Virus record (IMG/VR): IMGVR_UViG_3300047481_000128
Coordinates: 1 to 20,387 of that record
Strand: one strand, 5' to 3'
Source of the DNA: a virus
Length of the DNA stretch: 20,387 nucleotides
The position numbers were made by a program, and so were the translations under genes. Shown piece after piece: positions 6,601 to 14,435 of this stretch (positions are counted from its first letter, which is position 1; every line of letters begins with the position of its first letter). Under the pieces are notes generated by a model that saw only the letters and a list, made by a program, of their open reading frames with translations, was not told the origin of the DNA and did no database searches.

Positions 6601-9600
6601 TTAATTAACATGGCAATGAAAGATATGACAAAGGGAAAGCGTATGCCAAAAAGCACACGACACCCAAAAACTCAAGCAGAGGCACAGCAAATTATCAATG
6701 CAATGGAAAACTTGGGTCCAGTAGATCAACTAGCACCAACTGTTCGTGGCGCTTTAGAAATATTAAAACTTAGAGTTAAAAATAATTTTTATGGAAGACA
6801 TGATATAAGTGATGTTGGGTTACAACTTAAATACGGAGGATTATTAAAACTTGCTGGTGGATCGGCATTTATTGGAATGCCAAAATCTTTTGCAAAAGTA
6901 CAGAAAACAAGAGCACTTGCTAAAACATTAGATGAAGGCGTTAGAGCAAGCAGATTCAGAAACCTTCCAATAACTGACACTGGCGTAAAAATAAAAAGCC
7001 TTGGCGGATATAGTGTTGGAGAAATTTCAAAATCAGTAAATGGAATTTATAGACATCCAAATGGTAGAGTGGTAGTTTATAAGGCAGTAGAAAGCGAAGA
7101 GGCTGCTCTTGCTGAAATGAGAATGTCTGCTTTAATGAGAAGTGGAAGTCAACTTAATACTCCAAGAAATCAATCAATTAAAGTTATTGCTGATCCAACA
7201 GATTTAACGAGACAAAGAAAAATACTTGCTATTGAATCAGATTATGATCCAAGATTTGAAAATCCAAAGGGAAAATTTACCAAGAAACAATTTATTAAGC
7301 AAACACTGGCTTCTGGTATTCGTGGGGATAAGGATGTTAAGAGATCAAATCTTAGTGAGGATGATGTAATAGATCAAGGAAACTCTGGCGTATTTAGTAC
7401 TGCATCAAGTAGATTTAAGTATGCAGATAGTATGAGGTCAGTTGAAGAGCAGTTGTTAATAAACTTTGGCGCAGTAAAAGGTGGTGCTTCAAAAGATTTT
7501 GCAAAGGCTGTTAAAAAAATGGCTAAACAGATGGGGTATCCAGCATTTAAAAGAGCGATGCTTAAAGAAATTGAAGAATCAATTCCCAGATATAGAGCAA
7601 CAATTAACACATTTAAATTAAATCCAAAAGAAAGAAAAATTTACGATGACTTAGTTTTGCGTTTAGAAGAATCCAAAAACGCTGATTGGAAGAAAATTTA
7701 TAATTCTGCTGCTGGTATTCCAGGATATGAAAACGGTGTATTCTCTGTCCCTGGTCCAAAGGGTGCTGGTGATGTAGTCCCTGCAATGTTGTCTCCAGGC
7801 GAAGCGGTAATTCCAACGGCAGAATCAGAAAAATATAGACCATTAATTAGATCTATCATTGCAGATAGGGTTCCTGGATTTATCACTGGACGTACTGGAA
7901 TAGATGATCCGTGGGATACTCCTTCAAACGCTCCTAAATCAAGAGGTGACATACTAGCAGATAAGATATCAGGCAAAGTTGCAGACGCAACTACCAGGTC
8001 TGGAATTTTGGGAGGTATCGCTAGAAGAATTACAAGCGCAGTAGACAGAGCAGCAAATTCTGGTCCAACCCCTATGACTTCGATGGAAAGAAACGCAGCA
8101 GCAGCCAGAGCAGTTCCAATGCCAGCATTTTCAGACTTAAAAGAATCTGTTGATAAAAATACTAAGGCAGTACAAGATGGCATTAATTCGTCTAAGAAAA
8201 ATACCAAGGGTGTTCTTGAAAGATTAAAGTTTGATAAAAAAGACAAAACAGAAAAAGACAAAATACAAAGAACACGTGGCTTAAGAGGATTTATGGGGGG
8301 ATATACCCCTGCTGCTGATTTTGACAAGGTTGTTGGAAAAGGTGGAAAAGAGAAATTTATAGCAGCCTCATCTGCTCAAAAAACAAATGCAAGACAACTA
8401 GACAGAATGAATCGTGCACAAAGAATGATGGGGCCTTCAATGGGAATTGCCATGGCTGGTTCTATGGCTGGTATGTACGCTATGAGTAATCCCGATAAAC
8501 AATTTATGGGCATGAATTTAGGCCAGTTGGCTGGTCCATTAATGGGAATATCTATACTTGCTGGACTTCTTCCAATGCTCAATAGTCCAATGAAAATGTT
8601 AATTGCTACAGCAATCGGACTTGTTGCTGTATTTAAAATGCAATCTAATCAAATAAAGCAATCAATTTTAGATGGTCGTGAGCAAGGTAAGACAATGATT
8701 TCTACTAAAGATGAGTTAGAGGCTTTTGGAGAAATTACAAATACAGTGTCTAAGACTCAAACCGCAGCAGCACAAAGAGCATCACGAACAACAGAAATTG
8801 TTCCAGTAAGTATGGAGTTTGGTAAAAACTTTGTTTTAAATAACGATTTTGGTAAAAAATTTCAAGCAGATTTTGAAAAAATAGTTGAAACATTTGGAAG
8901 AGGAGTTGCAGGACAGACATTAGCAAATCAATTGGCTACAGCCGTTGGACAAGGTGTTTTGACAGCAGAACAGGCACAATCTATTGCAATAGCACTAACT
9001 AGAGATCTTAAAGATGCAAGACTTGAAATGCAAGTTCGTGGAAAATTAATTGAACTACTTGGTCCAAATGGAGAAAATATAACTAAAGATCCTATAGAAT
9101 TACAATTAAAATTAATATATGATCAAAAACAAATACAGCAAGAAGCCTTTAAAAATTTACAAAATGTTATATCAAAAGAAAGAAATGGGTTGGCTGGTTT
9201 AAGCGGTAAAGAGGCTACAGCATTAGGCCTTTCAACAATACCTGCTGCTGGAGCAGGTGCTCTTGCAACGGGAGCAATGTATAGAGGACAAGTTATAGGT
9301 TACAACGTACGAGGTGCAGAAAATTTAGCGCTTAAAGGAAAACGTGCTCAGCAATTTATGTCTGCTGCTGAAATGGCAAGAGGAACTGGAAAGTTGAGTA
9401 TGGCTGCTAATGCAGTAAGAGGTTTACGTGTAGCATCGCAGGTTGGTGGAGCAGCAGCAAGCGCAACTGGTGTTGGTGCAGTTCCTGGCTTGGCATCAGT
9501 TGCAATAGGAACTATAGTATTTGGTTCCATTGAAGCAGGTTTACGTGCATGGCAAAAAGGTAATGAAAAGAAGGCAATAGGAAAGGCTGCAGGAATATTT

Positions 9601-12600
9601 TCTGGAGTTACAACAGAGTTATTAAAATCAACTCAACAATCAATAGATGCTTTTAATGCTCAAATTGGCGATCAAATTAAAGTGCTTGAGGCTAAAAAGA
9701 AAACAGCAAAAACTGCACAAGAAACTGCAGATATAGAAAAACAAATAGCCGTTCTTGAAAATCAAAGAACAGAGGGAACTAAAAAAGTTTATCAACAACA
9801 AGCAGAAATATTAAACAACCTTGAAGCATCCTATAATAAAATTGGAGAGTCTACTTTCTTTGAAAAAATTAGTCCATTTGGAACAGGTCGAGGTCAATTA
9901 AGACAAAAGTTTATGGAGTCTTTCCAAGAAGGAACAGATCTAAAGTTTAAAAAAGATCCAATGAGTCAAATGTATATTGAACAACTTCGCAAAGATTTAC
10001 AAAAAAATAGCGGACCTATTTCTGGCGGTGCTCAAGGCGTTGTTGATACTGAACGTCAAAAAAATGCAAGCGATCTTATTACATTAAAAATAGAAGCCTT
10101 AGTTAATTCAGATGTTTTAAGTGCAGAGCAGGCAGTAACTATGGCTTCATTTTTATCTGGAGATAGGTTAAAGGCACAGCAAGAACTAGAAGCAATAGTT
10201 ACAGTACATGGCAATGAAGGTCTTCAAAGAATGGCAATTTTACAAGAGTATATCCCAAATGCAAAAAATAAGAAAATTCTTCAGGTAATGCTTCAAGAAT
10301 CCAACAAACAAGATGCTGATGAAACAATGACTGCCCTTGAAGAATTAGTAAAACTTCCCAAATCCCTTGGTTATAATATTAATATAGAAACAAATAAAGA
10401 TGATATGGAAGATCTTGAAGTGATTGGACAAGAAATTGGTGATATCAAAAAGGCGTTTCCTAATGGACAAGTAAGTTTAAATTTATTACAAAACTTGCAA
10501 ACAAAATCTGGTGGTCCAGACAAAAATATGGGTCTGGCTCAGGCAATAAAATATTGGGATGCTATCAGCAGTGTTCCAAAAAATCTTCAGTTAAGCGCAG
10601 TAATTACTGTTACAGCCATTACGCAAAGTGATAGTTTTGAAAAAATTATTGATAGGGAAATGGAGGCAGCATTTCAAGCAGCAAATCCACAATTTGCAGG
10701 CCTTACGCAACAAATGCTGAATCAACTTCCAGATTCATTTAGAAAACAATATGAAACAGGATTAAATGCATTTATGAATGATGCAGCAGAAGAATCAAAA
10801 GTAATTGCAAAATATCTTGGAAAAACATTAGAGGATTTGTATGGAAAGGCAGTTCCAGATACAATAAAAACTCCAACCACAGGCGCAGGAGATGGAAAAG
10901 GAAAAGGCCCAGACACAAGTTGGTTATCAGACCTACTACAAAAACTTAAATTATTTAAAGAAGTATCAATCGATGCTACTGGCACGTATAAAGAACTTCT
11001 TGCCGAAGTAACTGAATATTTTGGACCAGACGCTTTAGCCTCAGTAAATCCTATGTTGGATAAACAAGTTGGTGCTTTAAAGCAAATTGAAAAAGCAGCA
11101 ACAGATGCTGGCTTCGCACTATCAACAGAAATGAAAGAGTTTATTCAAAGTTTGGACGCAGAGGCTTTTGAAGAATTTTCAAAAAAGTTTTTTACAACTA
11201 AAACAAACAAAAGAGGCCAAGTAACAATTACTGGATTTAAAGGATCTGCAGCGGGAAGTGATGCTGCATATGATAGGAGACAAAAAGATTTAGCATCAGG
11301 AAAAATCTTACCACAACAAGCATCTATTTTTGGTCAGGTAAATGAAGCAATGAAAACTGGAACCATAGTAGACTTTATTCAAAAACAAAAAGATGCTATT
11401 GATGAAACAAATAATCAAGTTATAGCATTTAAAAAACTTACTGATGCCACTGGAGAATTTAAACTTGATGCACTCGCTGCTATGGAAATCTTAAAGGATC
11501 CTAAACTTGCTAATGACATAGCGTTAGGAAAGAAAATATTTAGTGACGAAGACAGAAAAACAATTCTTTCTAACATACAAAAAACATATGTTGCAGCCTC
11601 TTCATTATCTCAAATAAAAATGATTCAAGGAACTCAAGAATTAAAGAACCAGGCTATTGCTTTTGATAAACTTGCTGCTGAGGGTTATGACTATGCTACT
11701 ATTCTTAAAATTATAGAAAATGAAGCGCATGCTTATACAATTGCTAATGATAATGTAAAAGGTCTTTCAGATGCTACAAAGGCTTTAGTAAAAGATACGC
11801 AATCTTATATTGATGCATTAGTAACTTTAGAAAATACAAAATTCTTTCAAGAAAGAACCAATGCTCTTCAACTTAAAAAAGACTTTGCTGCTATTGCTCC
11901 ACTTCTTCTAGAAATGGGATTAGGTCTTGAAGATATAAACGCAATATTAAGTAATCCTAATCTTGCAAAAGCATTTATTCAAGATTTAAAAAATGGTAAA
12001 TTAGACGCTGAACAATTAAAAAAATATATTGATGAAATTCCAGAATATAAAAGAGTTGAATTAGAACTTAAACTTTCTACAAGAGAAGGTAAGGAAGAAG
12101 AATTTGACAAACTATTTAATAAGGCAATGGAATATTATGACTTACTAGAAGGTAAAATTGAGGATGACTTTGAGCCGTTGCTTGAAAGTGCTCAAGATAA
12201 AATTGATGACACTCAAGAAAAAATTGAGGGTATCAATGAAGAGATTAAAGACTTCCAAGACAATATAGATACAAAACAAAGAAAAATTGAGTTAGAAATA
12301 ACAAGACCAATTGATGTATTACAAAAAGAATCTAATGCTTTAGGCAATGATCTTGACTTAATGAATAGAAGTGCTGATGAAATAACTAAGAGATATGACG
12401 AGCAGGCAGAGGCCTTAACAAAAGTTTTTGAGATAAATTCAAGAATAGCAAACCAACAAAAGCAACAACTAAGTCTGGCAGATGCGTTATCTCAAGGTGA
12501 TATTTCTGCTGCAGCATTAGCAGCACAAGAAATAAGAGCAACTTCAGCAGAAGCAATGCAGGAAGATCAGTTAGGTATTTTAGGCGCAGCAAAAGAAAGA

Positions 12601-13794
12601 GATATAGCCAATTTAAGAAGCAAGGGCGGATTAACTAGATTACAAATAGAAAATCGTCAATTTGCAATAAGTCAAGAAATATATGCTTTAGAGCAAAAGC
12701 GAGAAGTTGAATTATTAGCAATTAGGGATATCGAAGATAAGATTTATGACATAAAGGAAGGCAGATTAAAACTTGCACAAGATGAACTAGATTTAGCAAA
12801 TAAGGCTTTAAAAGATTATCAAAAGCAAAGAGATGCTGCTATAGAAGCAGTAGACAGACAGCGTGAAGTATGGAGAGATGCTAAACTTGCAATTGGATTT
12901 GCAAGAATAGATGCTGGTTATTATAATGATGTTATTTCATTCTCTAATACATTGATTGATTTAATGAAAGATGGTTGGCTTGGAGTTGGAGATGCTATTC
13001 TTGCTGCCGTCGCTGCTCTTGCTCTTTACAATGCTGCACTTAAGAAACCTGTTAGTTTTGAAGAGGCTCAAGCAAAAGCCCAAGCAACTCTTACTGGTTA
13101 TTTGGATAATTTTGGTACTCAACTTGGAAATGCAGATCAGCAAATAGTTGATCTAGAACTTAAGATTGCAGAGGCAATGGAGAAAGGCCAAGATACCACC
13201 GCACTAGAAGCACAGTTGACAGCCCTAAGAGAATCTACCGAATTACTAGCAGATAATATGTATGATGTGGCAGGAGCACTTGATAAAGTTGATAACGCAA
13301 CCAATATAGCACAAATTAATGCATCTGTATCAGAGGCAACCAGTGTTAAACAAAATCCATATGGAGATATAGATATTGAGTGGCTACCTAATCCAAGCGG
13401 TGGTGGTGCCGATATAGGATCTCCTGATGTTTATTCTAAAGGTGGAATAATCAAGCCAAAATATCTGCGTAAGGGTGGAATGACAAGTCCATTATACAGA
13501 CCTATGGGAGGATTAATTCCATATTTCTTGGGTGGTGGATTTGCTAAAGGAACAGATACAGTTCCTGCAATGTTAACTCCAGGAGAATTTGTAATGAGTA
13601 GATATGCTGTAAATGCTCATGGAATAGATAGGATGAAAGCAATTAATAGTGGTGACTCAATTGGAGAGTCAGTGTATAATTATAGTATCAATGTAAATGT
13701 TAAGTCTGATGCAAACCCTGACGAAATTGCACGGGCAGTAATGACACACATTAAGCAGGTAGACTCAAAGAGGCTTAGAGGAGCACAAATATAA
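3685..13794 (+). CDS. Tape measure protein
   Basis: A 3369-residue protein that sets tail length and is expected to enter the host envelope during DNA delivery. The start has a strong AGGAGG site eleven bases before the ATG. Order seen: residues 1-180, helical N-terminus (NIFINVDTSSAMAQL); about 183-600, TP901-type tape measure core ending in a hydrophobic segment (545-575); 683-697, first D-x-[IV]PA-x-L-x-x-GE motif; about 715-1350, a soluble insert including a kinase-like stretch (1106-1237); 1363-1376, second motif; 1582-1655, glycine/methionine-rich hydrophobic hairpin; 1849-1956, further small-residue hydrophobic segments; 1993-2050, coiled coil; 2393-2412, Gly/Lys linker; about 2828-3062, long coiled coils; 3097-3120, hydrophobic segment; 3291-3304, third motif; then the actinophage-type end (INVNVKSDANPDEIARAVM). 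No M23, NlpC/P60 or lysozyme motif was recognised. TAATG junction with the next gene. Confidence 0.93.
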   Translation: MAGDVNSNIFINVDTSSAMAQLRALEKELTALNRALVVGTKTAAQAQSKYAQGLLHNVNATGQWTASMTRMSTASEQFANNLDRSRLSLKEYFRYGMASTKTFGRVFGSEFDTVSKLVQKRVKTLQQQYVQLGRDAQGAMNGLKFTPKALNYRDVTTQLMMATQRQQIFNKLLDDGSTKLLNFGKNTQWAGRQLMVGFTVPLMLFGTQAIRVFKEIETQTIRFKKVYGDIFTDPGQTDLALKNIRALADEYTKYGVKVADTIKMAADAAAAGNSGKQLEQIVEQTNRLAVLGGVTQEKALETTIALKNAFQIGAEDLDQTINFLNAVENQTVVALEDLTEAIPRVAPVVQQLGGDVKDLAFFMAAMQEGGISAAQGANALKSGLGSLINPSNKAAEAAAKVGVNIKGIVEANQGNLRNTVVGFAQALEPLTDLQRTRVIEDVFGKFQFARISALLNNVTKEGTQAARVLQLANASVEELGILAERELGVQADSSMNKFVGAVERLKAAIAPVGEVFAKTLTPVIEFITKMAERFNKLPEGIKKGIATIVAVVGGLGPIFLMTFGLMANAMANAMKGFNLLRKGYQQLAYGSSDAALKTQYLSQEELENISVTNALYSTHERLSAAYKIESTALGALIAQYGTATNAMRNFSMANPGLFVPGRVVPPIRRSGGGTVSGPGTATSDSIPAYLSDGEYVINAKAVDTYGVGTFDALNARKYASGGPVIGKDGIPRLFTGGWMTRILNSMLPRTRMGVVQEGTSGFALSGFGGGSRATARVGAVTPSPNLPTSWRKIPWERDPSDPESLIISDPNTGQKFKIAKTSKEGFNKLYDDLVKQGRIQKRGDRPEMSPEEYLVHRLFKKYRQGKPLTPINVLGQAGSAGRSRVRITGASKGGAYKRWGDAVRARSPRVMSLIREFDSEEEHLRRNFPELHAQLSDPAYNRFVISPSHISPAGANRNASSWGRELILRDSSLINMAMKDMTKGKRMPKSTRHPKTQAEAQQIINAMENLGPVDQLAPTVRGALEILKLRVKNNFYGRHDISDVGLQLKYGGLLKLAGGSAFIGMPKSFAKVQKTRALAKTLDEGVRASRFRNLPITDTGVKIKSLGGYSVGEISKSVNGIYRHPNGRVVVYKAVESEEAALAEMRMSALMRSGSQLNTPRNQSIKVIADPTDLTRQRKILAIESDYDPRFENPKGKFTKKQFIKQTLASGIRGDKDVKRSNLSEDDVIDQGNSGVFSTASSRFKYADSMRSVEEQLLINFGAVKGGASKDFAKAVKKMAKQMGYPAFKRAMLKEIEESIPRYRATINTFKLNPKERKIYDDLVLRLEESKNADWKKIYNSAAGIPGYENGVFSVPGPKGAGDVVPAMLSPGEAVIPTAESEKYRPLIRSIIADRVPGFITGRTGIDDPWDTPSNAPKSRGDILADKISGKVADATTRSGILGGIARRITSAVDRAANSGPTPMTSMERNAAAARAVPMPAFSDLKESVDKNTKAVQDGINSSKKNTKGVLERLKFDKKDKTEKDKIQRTRGLRGFMGGYTPAADFDKVVGKGGKEKFIAASSAQKTNARQLDRMNRAQRMMGPSMGIAMAGSMAGMYAMSNPDKQFMGMNLGQLAGPLMGISILAGLLPMLNSPMKMLIATAIGLVAVFKMQSNQIKQSILDGREQGKTMISTKDELEAFGEITNTVSKTQTAAAQRASRTTEIVPVSMEFGKNFVLNNDFGKKFQADFEKIVETFGRGVAGQTLANQLATAVGQGVLTAEQAQSIAIALTRDLKDARLEMQVRGKLIELLGPNGENITKDPIELQLKLIYDQKQIQQEAFKNLQNVISKERNGLAGLSGKEATALGLSTIPAAGAGALATGAMYRGQVIGYNVRGAENLALKGKRAQQFMSAAEMARGTGKLSMAANAVRGLRVASQVGGAAASATGVGAVPGLASVAIGTIVFGSIEAGLRAWQKGNEKKAIGKAAGIFSGVTTELLKSTQQSIDAFNAQIGDQIKVLEAKKKTAKTAQETADIEKQIAVLENQRTEGTKKVYQQQAEILNNLEASYNKIGESTFFEKISPFGTGRGQLRQKFMESFQEGTDLKFKKDPMSQMYIEQLRKDLQKNSGPISGGAQGVVDTERQKNASDLITLKIEALVNSDVLSAEQAVTMASFLSGDRLKAQQELEAIVTVHGNEGLQRMAILQEYIPNAKNKKILQVMLQESNKQDADETMTALEELVKLPKSLGYNINIETNKDDMEDLEVIGQEIGDIKKAFPNGQVSLNLLQNLQTKSGGPDKNMGLAQAIKYWDAISSVPKNLQLSAVITVTAITQSDSFEKIIDREMEAAFQAANPQFAGLTQQMLNQLPDSFRKQYETGLNAFMNDAAEESKVIAKYLGKTLEDLYGKAVPDTIKTPTTGAGDGKGKGPDTSWLSDLLQKLKLFKEVSIDATGTYKELLAEVTEYFGPDALASVNPMLDKQVGALKQIEKAATDAGFALSTEMKEFIQSLDAEAFEEFSKKFFTTKTNKRGQVTITGFKGSAAGSDAAYDRRQKDLASGKILPQQASIFGQVNEAMKTGTIVDFIQKQKDAIDETNNQVIAFKKLTDATGEFKLDALAAMEILKDPKLANDIALGKKIFSDEDRKTILSNIQKTYVAASSLSQIKMIQGTQELKNQAIAFDKLAAEGYDYATILKIIENEAHAYTIANDNVKGLSDATKALVKDTQSYIDALVTLENTKFFQERTNALQLKKDFAAIAPLLLEMGLGLEDINAILSNPNLAKAFIQDLKNGKLDAEQLKKYIDEIPEYKRVELELKLSTREGKEEEFDKLFNKAMEYYDLLEGKIEDDFEPLLESAQDKIDDTQEKIEGINEEIKDFQDNIDTKQRKIELEITRPIDVLQKESNALGNDLDLMNRSADEITKRYDEQAEALTKVFEINSRIANQQKQQLSLADALSQGDISAAALAAQEIRATSAEAMQEDQLGILGAAKERDIANLRSKGGLTRLQIENRQFAISQEIYALEQKREVELLAIRDIEDKIYDIKEGRLKLAQDELDLANKALKDYQKQRDAAIEAVDRQREVWRDAKLAIGFARIDAGYYNDVISFSNTLIDLMKDGWLGVGDAILAAVAALALYNAALKKPVSFEEAQAKAQATLTGYLDNFGTQLGNADQQIVDLELKIAEAMEKGQDTTALEAQLTALRESTELLADNMYDVAGALDKVDNATNIAQINASVSEATSVKQNPYGDIDIEWLPNPSGGGADIGSPDVYSKGGIIKPKYLRKGGMTSPLYRPMGGLIPYFLGGGFAKGTDTVPAMLTPGEFVMSRYAVNAHGIDRMKAINSGDSIGESVYNYSINVNVKSDANPDEIARAVMTHIKQVDSKRLRGAQI

Positions 13795-14435
13795 TGTCAA
13801 CATCAGGATACATGACGGGTAGAAAAAAGTATCAAAGACCACAAGCAATGCTATGGTCAGAAAACTCTGGTACCTTAATATCTGGAAAATATGTTCCTAA
13901 TGGTTTGGAAATAGGTCAGAATCCAGGATTAGAAACAGATGAATCAGTTTATAATCAATTTTTAATATTATCTGATGACAATAGATCATCAATTGATTTT
14001 ACTACAACTAGAATAGAAACTCGTGAAAGAATGATTAACGGAAGAATGAGATCTCATCATGTAGCAGACAAACTAAACATTTCTACTTCGTGGACAATGT
14101 TGCCTTCTAGATCATACTACACAGTTCCCGATTTTAATGCTACTACTGGCTTATCTCCACATACTGGATCAAACGATTTAGAACATACAACAGACGGTGG
14201 TGCAGGTGGTGCAGAGATACTTGATTGGTATGAGAATCATCAGGGTCCTTTCTGGGTTTATCTTGCATATGACAAATATCCTAATTTTGGAAAAGATGCC
14301 AATGCATATACTCATCTTGCACAATATAATCAATTAATACAAATGTTTTTTTCTGATTTTAACTACAGTGTTGTTAAGCGTGGCGGAAGCAATTTTGACT
14401 TCTGGAATATTTCTGTAACTCTGGAAGAAGTATAA
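13794..14435 (+). CDS. Distal tail (Dit-like) minor tail protein
   Basis: A 213-residue protein directly after the tape measure and before the hub, the usual place of the distal tail protein that joins the tube tip to the hub. Predicted beta-rich; residues 56-105 (ILSDDNRSSIDFTTTRIETR... and TSWTMLPSR) are like the segment shared by actinophage minor tail proteins at this locus, and the end (SNFDFWNISVTLEEV) is typical of a tube-like strand. Tyr and Trp are frequent; there is no membrane segment. It overlaps both neighbours through TAATG junctions (13792-13796 and 14433-14437), so translation is likely coupled from tape measure to hub. The name comes from order and overall pattern, not from a diagnostic motif. 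Confidence 0.6.
   Translation: MSTSGYMTGRKKYQRPQAMLWSENSGTLISGKYVPNGLEIGQNPGLETDESVYNQFLILSDDNRSSIDFTTTRIETRERMINGRMRSHHVADKLNISTSWTMLPSRSYYTVPDFNATTGLSPHTGSNDLEHTTDGGAGGAEILDWYENHQGPFWVYLAYDKYPNFGKDANAYTHLAQYNQLIQMFFSDFNYSVVKRGGSNFDFWNISVTLEEV

Noticed and set aside
7698-8327. Open frame of 209 codons on the - strand
   Set aside because: It lies wholly inside the tape measure gene, has no ribosome-binding site or family resemblance, and its composition (Ser/Leu/Pro-rich) is what the reverse of this coding sequence would give.
3685-13794. Peptidoglycan hydrolase domain in the tape measure
   Set aside because: Looked for HxxxD...HxH (M23), Cys-His (NlpC/P60) and lysozyme-type motifs and did not find a convincing one; the protein has very few Cys and His in plausible arrangements.
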